From Ulvibacterium sp965228935 (GTDB lineage Bacteria > Bacteroidota > Bacteroidia > Flavobacteriales > Flavobacteriaceae): 64,000 bases of DNA. Positions 8,774-18,904 of this stretch are shown piece by piece. The stretch's first letter is position 1, and every line of letters starts with the position of its first letter. The position numbers and the translations under genes were made by a program. The notes under the pieces were generated by a model. The model saw nothing but the letters and a program-made list of their open reading frames with translations. It was not told the origin of the DNA and searched no databases. The stretch is taken from assembly GCF_965228935.1 (NCBI RefSeq), contig NZ_OZ245846.1, positions 806,001 to 870,000 on the forward strand, in the 5' to 3' direction.

Positions 8774-10372
8774 TTATCCATTGCTGCCCAATAAAACATA
8801 TATCAAAATCGTAATTGTACACAACCCGATCGACATGGTTTTGGTATACTTCCATGATACCAGGTTAACGGCACCCACATCGGTAACTTCATACAAATTC
8901 CTTCTTGGGTAAAAATAGGAAACTACGTACATAATAGCCACATTCAATACTAATTCAATCCCCCATAAATGCACAAAATGAATACCATGATCCGTATAGC
9001 CCCAAGTCATGAAAATGTAAAAGCATAGGCCGAAAATCAAAGCGGCCTTTGCGCCCAATGCCGAAACCCTTTTCATAAAGAACCCAGCCAGTAAAATGGA
9101 AGCGATAGGGATAAAGAAAATACCGTTCAATTCCTGCAATAATTGATACAATCCATCGGAGGCATTGGCGACCATAGGGGCCGCAAAAATGGCCACTACG
9201 GCCAAAACGGCCGATGTTCCCTTACCAATCCTCACGAGATGGGTATCGCTAATATTTTTATATAAGTGTTTTTTTACAATATCGACACTGAACAGGGTGG
9301 CTACCGAATTTAAAACCGAATTAAAAGTGCTTAAAACCGCCCCCATAATTACAGCGGCAAAAAAACCGATCAACCAAATGGGAAGTACCTTTTTTACCAA
9401 TTGGGGATAAACGGAATCCTGCTGGTCAAAATAGGTGTCTTGAAAATAAAAGTAACAGATAACCCCTGGAAGTACGATGACCAATGGAATCAATATTTTA
9501 AAAAGGCCCGTCAGCAGTAATCCCTTTTGGGCTTCCTTTAAATTCTTGGCCCCTAATGCCCTTTGAATAATAGCCTGGTTCATCCCCCAGAAATAAAGTT
9601 GATTGATAATCAATCCCGTAAACAATACCTCAAAGGGCAGTACCGAATCAGGTTTTCCTATTACATTGAATTTCTCCGGTGCAAACTCATAAACCTTTAC
9701 CAAGCCATCCACAATATTGTTGTCGCCAATGGCCATTAAGGCAAGAATGGGAATCAACAAGCCTCCAATCAAAAGACCGAGGCCGTTAATGGTATCGGAA
9801 TATGCTACCGCCTTTAATCCCCCAAAAATGGCATAAATGGAACCTATGGCCCCAATGACCACAACCGTTATCCAAAGCCCTTGGGTCGTATCGACACCCA
9901 AAAAATCCGAAACCCCGAAAAGGCTTTCGATGCCAATGGCCCCGGAATATAGTACGATAGGCAAAAGGGTAACCACAAAGGAGAAAATCAATATGGCGGC
10001 GACCATGGTCCGTGTGATACTATCAAACCGATTTTCCAAAAATTGAGGAATGGTGGTGAGACCCATCTTAAGATATTTGGGTACGAAAAAGATAGCGGCG
10101 ATGACCAGTGCTATTGACGAGGTAACCTCCCAGGCAATTACGATAAATCCATTGACGTACGAATTGCCATTCATACCGATCAGATGTTCCGAAGAGATAT
10201 TGGTCAGCAACATAGATCCTGCAATCACGGTTCCGGTGAGACTTCTCCCTCCCAGAAAATAGCCTTCGGAAGAGCCCAAATTGGTTCTTCGCAGGCTATA
10301 CCAAGTAAAGAGGGCCACTCCTCCCGTAAAAAGGATAAAGGAGGCCAACGTAATGATCAAATCGGTATTCAT
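8774..10372 (-). CDS. Sodium:solute symporter, probable inositol transporter
   Basis: SLC5/SSS-family inner-membrane symporter of 532 residues with about 14 hydrophobic segments. Family features include the early TNISSEHLIGMNGNSY segment, GLTTIPQFLENRF near residue 105, and NQAIIQRALGAKNLKEAQKG near 265. It lies between iolD and iolA with gaps of 15 and 39 bases, inside the inositol operon, so myo-inositol (or a mono-substituted inositol) is the likely cargo after periplasmic processing. The family also carries sugars, sialic acid and others, so the substrate is inferred from context. Confidence 0.85.
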   Translation of the reverse strand: MNTDLIITLASFILFTGGVALFTWYSLRRTNLGSSEGYFLGGRSLTGTVIAGSMLLTNISSEHLIGMNGNSYVNGFIVIAWEVTSSIALVIAAIFFVPKYLKMGLTTIPQFLENRFDSITRTMVAAILIFSFVVTLLPIVLYSGAIGIESLFGVSDFLGVDTTQGLWITVVVIGAIGSIYAIFGGLKAVAYSDTINGLGLLIGGLLIPILALMAIGDNNIVDGLVKVYEFAPEKFNVIGKPDSVLPFEVLFTGLIINQLYFWGMNQAIIQRALGAKNLKEAQKGLLLTGLFKILIPLVIVLPGVICYFYFQDTYFDQQDSVYPQLVKKVLPIWLIGFFAAVIMGAVLSTFNSVLNSVATLFSVDIVKKHLYKNISDTHLVRIGKGTSAVLAVVAIFAAPMVANASDGLYQLLQELNGIFFIPIASILLAGFFMKRVSALGAKAALIFGLCFYIFMTWGYTDHGIHFVHLWGIELVLNVAIMYVVSYFYPRRNLYEVTDVGAVNLVSWKYTKTMSIGLCTITILIYVLLGSNG

Positions 10373-10387
10373 TAGGCCGGTGGTGGT

Positions 10388-12247
10388 TTAGAGATAATAC
10401 TTTTGGGTTTTCTTGTTGGTTTGATAGGTCTTGTACGATTCACTTACGGCGGTCTTCTCCGATACCTCCGCCACGGCCACATCCCACCAAGCAAAACCGG
10501 GAACTCCTTTCTTACGATCCACCTCAATATAGATCAAGGTGGTCCGGTCAATGGTCTTTGCCTCTTTAAGCGCCTTTTTGAGCTCCCCAACATTGGAGGC
10601 CTTGATTACATGTGCCCCCATACTGGCCGCATTGGTAGCATAATCGATAGGCAACAACCCTCCATCCAATTGGTTGGTCTCTTCATTGCGATAACGGTAA
10701 AATGTACCAAAACCGTCGCTTCCCAACGAAGCGGACAGCCCCCCGATACTGGAGTACCCATCGTTATTCAGGAGCACAATGGTCAATTTTTGTCTTTCCT
10801 GAATGGAGGTAATGATCTCCTGCGACATCATCAAGTAACTGCCATCTCCTACCAACACATAAATCTCACTGTCCGGACGGGCCATTTTGGCACCCAATCC
10901 ACCGGCGATTTCATACCCCATACAAGAGTACCCATACTCCAAATGAAAGCCTTTTGGGTTTCGTGTTCTCCATAATTTGTGTAAATCGCCCGGAAGGCTC
11001 CCTGCGGCACAGATCATGATGTCGTTGCCTTCGGAAAACGTGTTTACCGCACCAATAACCTCACCTTGAAAAGCCGGGGTTTCGTTCTTTTCCGAATAGA
11101 TGTCGGAAACAAAATCATCCCAGCTGGTATTAAGGTTCTCCACTTTTTCCCGATAATCACCGCTGACCTCATAATCGGACAACTGATCGTCGATTTCCTC
11201 AAGAATCGCCTTGGCATCCCCTATCAGTGGCAACGCTCCGTGTTTAAATGAGTCGAATTCGGTGATGTTGATATTGATAAACCGTACCTTGGGATTTTGG
11301 AAGGCCGATTTTGAAATCGTGGTGAAATCGCTATACCGTGTTCCAAGGCCAATCACCAAATCGGCTTCCCCTGCCACTTCAATAGCTCCCGGAGTTCCCG
11401 TTACCCCTACGGCACCCAGATTTTGGGGTTCATTGTACTTCAATGATCCCTTGCCTGCAAAAGTCTCGGTAACCGGAATGCCCGTGCGATTGACCAATTT
11501 TTTCAATACTTCAGTGGCGCCGCTATAAATGGTGCCGCCTCCTGAAACTATCAAAGGCTTTTTGCTTGCCCTTATTTGTTCGATAGCCTTTGCCAAAAAG
11601 GTTTGATCGGGCATTGTTCTACCGATATGCCATACCTTTTTTTGGAAAAGAGTAATGGGAAAGTCAAATGCTTCTGCCTGTACGTCCTGGGGAATACTTA
11701 AGGTAACGGCCCCAGTTTCGGCTTGAGAGGTCAATACCCGCATAACCTCGGGCAATGCCGTAATCAATTGTTCTGGGCGATTGATTCGATCCCAGTATTT
11801 GGATACCGGCCTGAAGCAATCATTGACCGAAATGTCCTGGGTAGCTGCCGATTCCAATTGCTGTAGAACGGGGGCCACATGCCGGGTCGCAAAAATATCC
11901 CCCGGAATCAATAAAACAGGAATCCTATTTATGGTGGCCGCTGCGGCACCTGTAACCATATTGGTGGCTCCCGGACCGATGGAAGAAGTACATACAAAGG
12001 TCTGCAAGCGATTTTTCACTTTGGCAAAGGCCGCAGCCGTGTGTACCATGGCCTGTTCGTTTCGCGCCACATAAAATGGAAAATCCGGATTTTGGTGCAA
12101 TGCCTGCCCTATTCCCGCTACATTACCGTGACCCAAAATCCCAAAACAACCGGCAAAAAACCTGTTTTGGATACCATCCCTCTCCACGTATTGATTTTTT
12201 AGGTATTCGATCGTGGCTTGTGCAACCGTGAGTCTTTTTACTTCCAT
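10388..12247 (-). CDS. iolD: 3D-(3,5/4)-trihydroxycyclohexane-1,2-dione acylhydrolase
   Basis: Thiamine-diphosphate enzyme that hydrolytically opens the inositol ring to 5-deoxy-glucuronate (EC 3.7.1.22). From ATG at 12247 (MEVKRLTVAQ) the product is 619 residues, normal for IolD. An upstream in-frame TTG at 12256 would add three residues and is less likely. The N-terminal pyrimidine domain shows the catalytic glutamate region FYVARNEQAMVH, and the C-terminal ThDP domain shows GDGSYLMMSQE followed by NNDGYSS. It follows iolC by 12 bases and precedes the symporter by 15. Confidence 0.94.
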   Translation of the reverse strand: MEVKRLTVAQATIEYLKNQYVERDGIQNRFFAGCFGILGHGNVAGIGQALHQNPDFPFYVARNEQAMVHTAAAFAKVKNRLQTFVCTSSIGPGATNMVTGAAAATINRIPVLLIPGDIFATRHVAPVLQQLESAATQDISVNDCFRPVSKYWDRINRPEQLITALPEVMRVLTSQAETGAVTLSIPQDVQAEAFDFPITLFQKKVWHIGRTMPDQTFLAKAIEQIRASKKPLIVSGGGTIYSGATEVLKKLVNRTGIPVTETFAGKGSLKYNEPQNLGAVGVTGTPGAIEVAGEADLVIGLGTRYSDFTTISKSAFQNPKVRFININITEFDSFKHGALPLIGDAKAILEEIDDQLSDYEVSGDYREKVENLNTSWDDFVSDIYSEKNETPAFQGEVIGAVNTFSEGNDIMICAAGSLPGDLHKLWRTRNPKGFHLEYGYSCMGYEIAGGLGAKMARPDSEIYVLVGDGSYLMMSQEIITSIQERQKLTIVLLNNDGYSSIGGLSASLGSDGFGTFYRYRNEETNQLDGGLLPIDYATNAASMGAHVIKASNVGELKKALKEAKTIDRTTLIYIEVDRKKGVPGFAWWDVAVAEVSEKTAVSESYKTYQTNKKTQKYYL

Positions 12248-12259
12248 TTTGATCAAAAT

Positions 12260-13273
12260 TTAAAATCCTCCATTTTTTTCTATAAAGGCCAGCGATTGTT
12301 CCAAAGTCGGCATAAAATTGGCGCATCCCTTTTGGGTCACCACATGAGCCCCGCTGGCATTGCCCATGCGACAGGCCTTGTACATATCCCATCCCTGCAA
12401 TACACCATAAAGAAATCCGCTGGCAAAGGCATCACCTGCGCCTAGAATGTTAAGCACCTCTACCGGGAATCCAGGGACATCCTGCATAGGCCCATCCTTT
12501 CTACAGATACTCGCCCCATCCTTGCCTCTCTTTACAATCAGGGTCTCTATGCCCGTGGCAAGCAGCTGTTTTATGGACTCGTTAATATCCCCTGAAATTT
12601 CCGGGGCCGATATTTGCTGATGCTTTATGGTTACTTGGGATGTGTTGACCATAGTCGCCGCCAATATTTCTTCCTCGGTCCCAATGGCAATTTTTACTTT
12701 CGGCAATACGGCGCGCATGGTTATGCCATACGCCCTATAGTCGTGCCACTGGTCTGCCCTGAAATCCAAGTCAAGAACTACATCAACCTTATTTTGGTTG
12801 GCTACTTCAGCAGCATAAAAAGTAGCACTTCTGGAGGGTTCCCTATTCATGGCCGTACCATTGATCAATAAAATCCGATGCCCCGGAATATTGGCCATAT
12901 CCACATCATCAATGTCCACTTGGCTATCGGCTGCATTGTCCCTGTAAAATACCAGCGGAAACTTATCCGGTGGCTCTATCCCCAGCACAACCGCACTACT
13001 ACGAGCGGAATTTTTTACAGGGATACATTGCGTATTGACTCCCTCTTGGTTTAGAAAGTTTACAATGAACTCGCCTACCTTATCATTGCCAACAGCCGTT
13101 AAAAGACTGGTGTTGACTCCCAATCGCGCACAGCCTACGGCAATATTCAATGGAGAACCCCCTACAAAGGCATCGAACCCTTTGATATCATTAAAAGCGG
13201 AACCGATGTTTTGGGAGTACAGGTCTATGGAAGACCTTCCAAAGGTGATTACGTCATATTTTTTGTTGGCCAT
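12260..13273 (-). CDS. iolC: 5-Dehydro-2-deoxygluconokinase
   Basis: PfkB-family kinase that phosphorylates 2-deoxy-5-keto-gluconate (EC 2.7.1.92). The 337-residue product has the N-terminal ribokinase signature GGSPLNIAVGCARLG near residue 38 and the C-terminal NILGAGDAFASGFLYG near 270, with the catalytic Asp in GAGD. It is separated from iolB by only 4 bases. Ribokinases share the fold, but the position between iolB and iolD settles the assignment. Confidence 0.93.
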   Translation of the reverse strand: MANKKYDVITFGRSSIDLYSQNIGSAFNDIKGFDAFVGGSPLNIAVGCARLGVNTSLLTAVGNDKVGEFIVNFLNQEGVNTQCIPVKNSARSSAVVLGIEPPDKFPLVFYRDNAADSQVDIDDVDMANIPGHRILLINGTAMNREPSRSATFYAAEVANQNKVDVVLDLDFRADQWHDYRAYGITMRAVLPKVKIAIGTEEEILAATMVNTSQVTIKHQQISAPEISGDINESIKQLLATGIETLIVKRGKDGASICRKDGPMQDVPGFPVEVLNILGAGDAFASGFLYGVLQGWDMYKACRMGNASGAHVVTQKGCANFMPTLEQSLAFIEKNGGF

Positions 13274-13277
13274 ATTC

Positions 13278-14150
13278 CTATATATTCATTTCCGCTGTTA
13301 CGAGGGGTAATCTTTTGTCCTTTGAGGTCCACGAATCGTAAATCCATTCATGATCTGGATCTGTGGTATTGGCCAGGCATTGATCTGTTCCCGCCAAAAA
13401 GTTAAGATAGTAACAATGAAACCCATGTTCCGCCACAACCGGATGAAAACCCCTAGGTATCATAACCACATCATTATGCCGAGGTCTCACTATTTCATCC
13501 AAGGATCTATCCTTGGTGTAAACTTGCTGAATGGCATAGGCTTCCGGTTTTTGAAATTTGTAGAAATAGGTCTCTTCCTGAATGGGTTCCAGCACGGTGC
13601 CATCTTCCGCAAGAATGCGTTCATCGTGTTTATGCGCAGGGAAAGAACTCCAATTACCCGATGGTGTATACACCTCCCTTACCACAATACTATGGCATCC
13701 AAAGCCAGGAGGTACCAAATCGTTGAACTGCCTTGTAGCATTGTCTCCGCCAAAAATCACGACCGGTGTCTCTTTTGGCGTAACGAACTTCGCGGGAAAA
13801 TCCTCGTCGGCCTTGCACCAGCCGTAGGCTATATCCAATGTATCACTGGTAGCCTTTAGCCCAAACTTTGTATGTCTTGGCAAATAAAGGGTATGGGCCA
13901 CTCCGCTGAATACGTCTTTGCGGCCGTTTTTGGTTTCCCAATTTCCCTTATCGCTTTCTACCTCAAAGTTACCGCTCAACAATACAATGACCATCTCATT
14001 TTCTCGGGTGTCCCATTCCCAGGTTTCATCCCGAACCATTTCCCTGGCTTCAAAGGAAAGATATTCCCATTGGGCCGATTCGGGGGTTATTTGATGATAT
14101 ACCCTTGATCCGGTTTTAGGCTTTACTACTAATGGAGATTTTGTTCCCAT
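13278..14150 (-). CDS. iolB: 5-Deoxy-glucuronate isomerase
   Basis: Isomerises 5-deoxy-glucuronate to 2-deoxy-5-keto-gluconate (EC 5.3.1.30) in the cytoplasm. The 290-residue protein is a bicupin. Metal-ligand motifs typical of IolB/KduI are visible, with SSFPAHKHDE near residue 180 and IPRGFHPVVAEHGFHCYYLNFLAG near 245. The start ATG at 14150 lies 9 bases after the iolJ stop. Confidence 0.93.
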   Translation of the reverse strand: MGTKSPLVVKPKTGSRVYHQITPESAQWEYLSFEAREMVRDETWEWDTRENEMVIVLLSGNFEVESDKGNWETKNGRKDVFSGVAHTLYLPRHTKFGLKATSDTLDIAYGWCKADEDFPAKFVTPKETPVVIFGGDNATRQFNDLVPPGFGCHSIVVREVYTPSGNWSSFPAHKHDERILAEDGTVLEPIQEETYFYKFQKPEAYAIQQVYTKDRSLDEIVRPRHNDVVMIPRGFHPVVAEHGFHCYYLNFLAGTDQCLANTTDPDHEWIYDSWTSKDKRLPLVTAEMNI

Positions 14151-14159
14151 ACTATTATT

Positions 14160-15125
14160 TTATTGGATGAGTTGATTTGCTTTACCCGTGGCTCCCAAAA
14201 GTTCGAATTTCTCCAGCATAAATGCCTCGTTCGCTTCCATATACTTTTTGCCCGGGACTATAGGATCAAAGAGTTCAGGGGTATCCCTAAAAAACTCCCT
14301 ATGCACCCTTGCCCAAAGGAGTCTGGTGTCCGTGGCTATATTAATCTTGCACACGCCGTAGGTAATCGATTTGACTATTTCTTCCGGAGAAACCCCGGTC
14401 GCCCCTTCATTCAGTGCACCCCCGCTGCGATTTATGCGGGAAATTTCCTTTTCATTTACCGCAGACCCGCCGTGGAGCACAATGGGAAAATAGGGAAGAC
14501 GCTGTTGTATGTCCTCCAGAATATCAAACTGTATGCCTTCACCTCCAGAAAACTTATAGGCTCCATGACTTGTGCCTACCGCCACGGCCAAACTATCACA
14601 TTGGGTCAATTCTACAAATTTTTCAACTTCCGAAGGCTTGGTATATCTTGCTTCTTTTTCATCTACAGAGATATCGTCCTCAATCCCACTGAGCACTCCC
14701 AATTCCGCCTCTACACAAACATTTTTCTTATGGGCTTTCTGTACTATTGCCCTGGTTCTCTCAACATTTTTATCAAAACTGTCATGCGATGCGTCTATCA
14801 TAACCGAGTTGTATGTATTGGAAGCTATCGCGTCCAATGCATGTTCCTCATCCCCATGATCCAAATGAACGGCATAAACCGTTTTTGGATATATTTTGGA
14901 CGCTGCTTCGATTATTTTGGACAACATATTTGCATGGGCATAATTCCTTGCCGCCGGCGTAATCTGAACCAAAAAAGGCGCATTGGCTTTCTCCCCGGCA
15001 CGAAACAGTGCATGTACCTGCTCCATCGTAAATACGTTTACCGCGGCAATCGCATATTTACCGTAGCAGTTTGTAAAGAGTTCCTTTGGCGAAACGATCA
15101 TATTAGTCCATTCTACGGAAATCAT
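14160..15125 (-). CDS. iolJ: Class II aldolase, 6-phospho-5-dehydro-2-deoxygluconate aldolase
   Basis: Cleaves 2-deoxy-5-keto-gluconate 6-phosphate to dihydroxyacetone phosphate and malonate semialdehyde (EC 4.1.2.29). The 321-residue zinc aldolase shows VHLDHGDEEHAL near residue 92, MIDASHDSFDKN, and VLHGGSAVNEKEI near 216. The ATG at 15125 is preceded by AGGAGG five bases upstream, an unusually strong Shine-Dalgarno for this phylum, so I prefer it over the ATG at 15101. It is the promoter-proximal gene of the iol operon, with a LacI-type operator 70 bases upstream. Plain fructose-bisphosphate or tagatose-bisphosphate aldolase is the alternative, made unlikely by context. Confidence 0.9.
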   Translation of the reverse strand: MISVEWTNMIVSPKELFTNCYGKYAIAAVNVFTMEQVHALFRAGEKANAPFLVQITPAARNYAHANMLSKIIEAASKIYPKTVYAVHLDHGDEEHALDAIASNTYNSVMIDASHDSFDKNVERTRAIVQKAHKKNVCVEAELGVLSGIEDDISVDEKEARYTKPSEVEKFVELTQCDSLAVAVGTSHGAYKFSGGEGIQFDILEDIQQRLPYFPIVLHGGSAVNEKEISRINRSGGALNEGATGVSPEEIVKSITYGVCKINIATDTRLLWARVHREFFRDTPELFDPIVPGKKYMEANEAFMLEKFELLGATGKANQLIQ

Positions 15126-15194
15126 TAGGACCTCCTAGCATCATAAAAAAACAATAAAAAAACGATGTTGAAAAGCATGCTGGATTAAAATACT

Positions 15195-15210
15195 ATGCAA
15201 AGGTTTGCAT
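15195..15210. promoter_or_regulatory. LacI-type operator of the iol operon
   Basis: ATGCAAAGGTTTGCAT lies in the 89-base gap between the lacI stop and the iolJ start. Read toward iolJ it is ATGCAAACCTTTGCAT, as at susC. The TTG inside the site could serve as a -33 element. Twenty bases further is only a poor -7 match (TGCTTTTC), so the exact promoter is uncertain. Confidence 0.8.
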
Positions 15211-15214
15211 TTTC

Positions 15215-16270
15215 CTACAACTCTATTTTGTCGTTTATCCTAGATGTACATTCCTTTGAAGATGCCCTTATAACGAGCTCCGGCTTAAAAACTTCCTGTC
15301 GAAAATCTTTCTGTGGAACTTCATCATTTAATCTATGCAATATGATTCTTGCAGAGAGCATCCCCAAGCTGTAAACCGGTTGCCAGACCGTAGAGAGGGA
15401 CGGTCTAAAATAAGAAGAATGGGGTTCATCATCAAAACCTACTATTGAAATATCCTCTGGTATCTTTAGGGCCATTTTTCGGGCAATATGCATGGCAGAG
15501 ATAGCAATATTATCGTTCATGGCAAAAATTGCGTCGGGTGGATTTTCAAGCCTTAATAGCTTTTCGGATTGTTTCAGCCCATCATCATGGGAAAACCCGG
15601 GAACATGTTCAATATACTCTTTTCGAATAGGTATGCCCCCGTCTTCCAAAGCATTCAAATAACCTTGAAGCCTATGCTTTGTGGTGCTAAGATTTAAAGG
15701 CCCTCCTAAATGCGCAATTTTCGTACACCCTGATTTAATAAGATAGTCCACCGCCTGAAAAGCTCCCGCATAGTCATCAACCAAGACTTTATCCGCCTCC
15801 AATCCCGGGCAGTCCCTATCAAAGACCACCACTGGAATATCATTTTTTTGAAGTGTCCTGAAATGGTCAAAATCTTTGGTTGCCGAGGTAGGTGATACCA
15901 AAACTCCATCCACCTGTATTTTCATCAATTTCTTGACAATCACCACTTCCTCCTCGTAGGATTCGTTCGAAAGACAGATCATGATATTGTACTCCGAGCT
16001 GCCTATAACATCCTGTATCCCGGTTATTATCGCCGAAAAAAAATGGCTGGTAATCTCTGGGACGATTACCCCTATGGTATTCGATTTCTTTTGTAAAAGG
16101 TTTAAGGCGAGTAAATTAGGCTGATAGTCCAATTTTTTGGCCAAGGCCCTGACCGCGTCCTTCGTTTCCTTCTTTAATGCCGGATGGTCCTTTAAGGCCC
16201 TGGAAACCGTGGAAGGAGCAATACGTAACTCACGGGCAATATCGATAATGGTAACCCTACCCTTTTTCAT
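15215..16270 (-). CDS. LacI-family transcriptional regulator
   Basis: Sugar-responsive DNA-binding regulator of 351 residues. The N-terminal helix-turn-helix reads VTIIDIARELRIAPSTVSRAL and is followed by the hinge with NLLALNLLQKKS. The rest is a periplasmic-binding-protein-like effector domain (IGVIVPEITSHFFSAIITG). It sits between GH92 and iolJ on the same strand, and an identical palindrome occurs at the iol operon, susC and the fused phosphatase gene, with a near-identical one at the metallophosphoesterase. It is therefore the obvious candidate to bind these sites, with inositol or an iol intermediate as inducer (inference). No strong operator is visible in front of the gene itself. Known LacI family members with such sites are mostly repressors. 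Confidence 0.92.
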   Translation of the reverse strand: MKKGRVTIIDIARELRIAPSTVSRALKDHPALKKETKDAVRALAKKLDYQPNLLALNLLQKKSNTIGVIVPEITSHFFSAIITGIQDVIGSSEYNIMICLSNESYEEEVVIVKKLMKIQVDGVLVSPTSATKDFDHFRTLQKNDIPVVVFDRDCPGLEADKVLVDDYAGAFQAVDYLIKSGCTKIAHLGGPLNLSTTKHRLQGYLNALEDGGIPIRKEYIEHVPGFSHDDGLKQSEKLLRLENPPDAIFAMNDNIAISAMHIARKMALKIPEDISIVGFDDEPHSSYFRPSLSTVWQPVYSLGMLSARIILHRLNDEVPQKDFRQEVFKPELVIRASSKECTSRINDKIEL

Positions 16271-16450
16271 GATCGGCGATTTTAAATCCTTTTCAGTATC
16301 TGTCTATCGACATATTTTAGCAGCATTATTCGCTGTATACAATCCCAACCTACTAGAAAAATACAAAAAAATATGTTGTCGTCTTAGCACTTAAAAAAAG
16401 TAACGTTATAAAGGAACAACTAAAATCTACCGAACCGAAATAATTCATGT

Positions 16451-18787
16451 TTAGTTTTCTTTAAATTCTATCATCAATTCGCCACCCTTGACAATCTGCG
16501 AATGTGGGATGGCCATTTCCTGAATCGGTTCCCCGTTCAGAAATGTGTTTTTTATGGCCCAATTGCCTTCTTCATTGTTTTTGGTCCGGATTACAAAGTG
16601 CTCTCCTGGGTAATAATCGGGATGCAGGCTAATCTTGATTTCGTCGAAAATGGGACTCCCCAATTGGTATGTCGGGTCTTCTTCGGTACCGCCGTTCATT
16701 TGAAACAACCCTATTTTTAGCAGTACGGACAAACTTCCCATGAGGCCTTGGTCCTCATCCCCGTTGTACCCTGTTGATGGATCCAGACCGCTAAAAACCG
16801 AGTCGACTACTTTACGGGACCAATATTGGGTCAAATCGGGTCTACCCAACTGGTTAAAAATAAAGGCGGTTTGAATGGAAGGTTGATTGCCATAATTGAT
16901 CGGAACGCGGCTGTATTCAGGATGCATTTCAACATCATGCGAATTTCCCGAAGTAAAATCCAGTTTTTCGGCAACCTTAAATTGATCGTTCAATTTTTCC
17001 ACGGCTTTACCTAATCCACCCATCAATTGGGCCAAGCCTGTTATATCATGAGGTACAAACCAAGTGGATTGTGCCCCGTTACTCTCTATAAATCCATTTT
17101 TATACAAATAGGGGTCATAGTTTTCCATCCACTTTCCGTTGGCATCCTTTGGCCGGATCCAACCAGATTCCTTATCAAAAAGGAGCTTGTAATTGTTCGA
17201 TCGATTCAGAAAATAGCGATAATCCTCTTCCTGATCCAGTTTTTTTGCCAATTGGGCCAAGGTCCAATCCTGGTAGGCGTATTCCAAAGTTAGACTTGCC
17301 CCATCCTGGTGACCTCCAAACTTTCCCTCAGGGATCGGGTACGGCACAAAGCCATTTTCCAGGTAATGTTTAAACCCTCCTCCTAAATTTGTGGTGTGTT
17401 CATAGCCCGCCTTTTCCATAATACCACCGGGCATATGGTTTTTCCTTACGGCCTTGTAGATATTTTGTAAACTATCCTTTACAATTCCTTTTTGGATAGC
17501 GCTTACGATAAAGGGAGTGCTGGAAGCCCCTGTCATTACATAGGTATAATTACCCCCCGAAGGCCCCCTAGGAACGAGTCCCCCATCTTTATAATACCGT
17601 AGTAGGGAGTGCACGAATTCTTCCTTGATATCAGGATAGACCAAACCCCAAAGGGTATTCAAGGTCCATTGTGCCCCCCAAAAGGAATCGGAATTGTAAT
17701 GGTTGAACCTGAGATTTCCGTTGATGTCCAAAGGCAATTGCCCTATCCTAAGGTTATCACCGGTATTATCAGGATAACAGCCATTCACATCGTTGATGAC
17801 CCTTCGTCCCTGCAGCGCATGCCACAAGTCCGTATAAAACCGGCGTTGCTGCGTTTCAGTGCCTCCACTAACCTTGATTCTTCCCAATACACTGTTCCAT
17901 TCTTCCCTGGATTCCTCAACTACTTTTTCAAAATCCCAATGGTCCAGTTCGGTGGTCAAATTCTTTTGCGCATTTTTAATCGAGGTATACGAAATCCCAG
18001 CTTTCAGTTTTACGGTCTTTTTATCTTGCTCCATAAAAACCAGGTAATTGTGCGACCCATCATCCTGGACAATCGAATCGATCCTTGAGTCAAATTCCAC
18101 CTGAAAAAAGACCTTGAAGGGTTTGGGACGTCGATGCGTTGGTGCCATTTCAAATTCTCCCGTAAGTACATTATCGCCAACTTTGGTTAATGTCCCGTCC
18201 CTATTTTCACAAGGGCCCAATACTCCGTTTAGGTTAAACAATAGGGCAGGTCTACCTTCAATAGGGAAGGAATATCTGTGGAACCCCACCCGTTTTGTAC
18301 TGGTCAACTCGGCCTTAATATCGTATTTCTGTAAGTGGACCGAATGATATCCCGGCACGGCCTTTTCCGTATCATGGGAAAACTTTGAATAAAAATCGGT
18401 AAAAATAGTTTGCTTGTTCTCTTCCGAAATGGTAACCGGCATTATAGAAAGCCCGGAAATCTGCCAACCGTGAATATGACTGATTCCTTTAATGGTATCG
18501 GTCTTGTACCGATAACCGCTACCCCATGCGCCACCGACCTGTGTATCGGGACTAAGGTTGACCATCCCAAAAGGGCGACATGCGGATGAAAACAAAAACC
18601 AGCGGGAGTTTTCGGTATCCAATTGGGTATACACTTTATCAACGGGAGAGGTATCGGATTCCGCCATCTTGGAAGGACTTGTCCGTTCCTTACCGCATGA
18701 GTTTATCAAAAAAAGTAGTAGTAATGTTCCCAGACTTAAAACAAAGGATTCATTTGGTTTCATAGTATTTGGAAAATTAATCTTCAT
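16451..18787 (-). CDS. GH92 family alpha-mannosidase, lipoprotein
   Basis: Calcium-dependent exo-alpha-mannosidase family (inverting), 778 residues. A lipobox LFLINSC indicates a lipoprotein. The ATG at 18763 (MKPNESF) would give a more standard signal peptide than the one at 18787. Family hallmarks are GMVNLSPDTQ near residue 75, GISHIHGWQISG near 100, FIESNGAQSTWFVPHDITGL (carrying the presumed acid glutamate), LEYAYQDWTLAQLAKKL and GDEDQGLMGS near the C-terminus. It follows susD by 274 bases that contain a hairpin, so it may be read at reduced level from the susC promoter or from its own. Linkage specificity (1,2 or other) cannot be decided here. Confidence 0.9.
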   Translation of the reverse strand: MKINFPNTMKPNESFVLSLGTLLLLFLINSCGKERTSPSKMAESDTSPVDKVYTQLDTENSRWFLFSSACRPFGMVNLSPDTQVGGAWGSGYRYKTDTIKGISHIHGWQISGLSIMPVTISEENKQTIFTDFYSKFSHDTEKAVPGYHSVHLQKYDIKAELTSTKRVGFHRYSFPIEGRPALLFNLNGVLGPCENRDGTLTKVGDNVLTGEFEMAPTHRRPKPFKVFFQVEFDSRIDSIVQDDGSHNYLVFMEQDKKTVKLKAGISYTSIKNAQKNLTTELDHWDFEKVVEESREEWNSVLGRIKVSGGTETQQRRFYTDLWHALQGRRVINDVNGCYPDNTGDNLRIGQLPLDINGNLRFNHYNSDSFWGAQWTLNTLWGLVYPDIKEEFVHSLLRYYKDGGLVPRGPSGGNYTYVMTGASSTPFIVSAIQKGIVKDSLQNIYKAVRKNHMPGGIMEKAGYEHTTNLGGGFKHYLENGFVPYPIPEGKFGGHQDGASLTLEYAYQDWTLAQLAKKLDQEEDYRYFLNRSNNYKLLFDKESGWIRPKDANGKWMENYDPYLYKNGFIESNGAQSTWFVPHDITGLAQLMGGLGKAVEKLNDQFKVAEKLDFTSGNSHDVEMHPEYSRVPINYGNQPSIQTAFIFNQLGRPDLTQYWSRKVVDSVFSGLDPSTGYNGDEDQGLMGSLSVLLKIGLFQMNGGTEEDPTYQLGSPIFDEIKISLHPDYYPGEHFVIRTKNNEEGNWAIKNTFLNGEPIQEMAIPHSQIVKGGELMIEFKEN

Positions 18788-18904
18788 CAGTCCATTTTAC
18801 TTATGCAAATGCTTTTACCTCAATAAATATAAGGTTTATGGGAACATTTTAAGGCTAACCGCTATTGGCCTAGGCCATCAAAATCTACATCTGCCCTTAA
18901 AAAT

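Noticed and set aside
10403..10975. Open frame of 190 residues antisense to iolD
   Set aside because: No family features, and iolD is intact on the opposite strand.
14163..15128. Open frame of 321 residues on the plus strand, exactly antisense to iolJ
   Set aside because: It has no recognisable motif and odd composition (many Cys, Tyr, Phe), while iolJ on the other strand has full aldolase motifs.
18799..18814. ATGCAAATGCTTTTAC upstream of GH92 as a further LacI operator
   Set aside because: Only the left half-site matches; the right half differs at most positions, so it was not listed as an operator.
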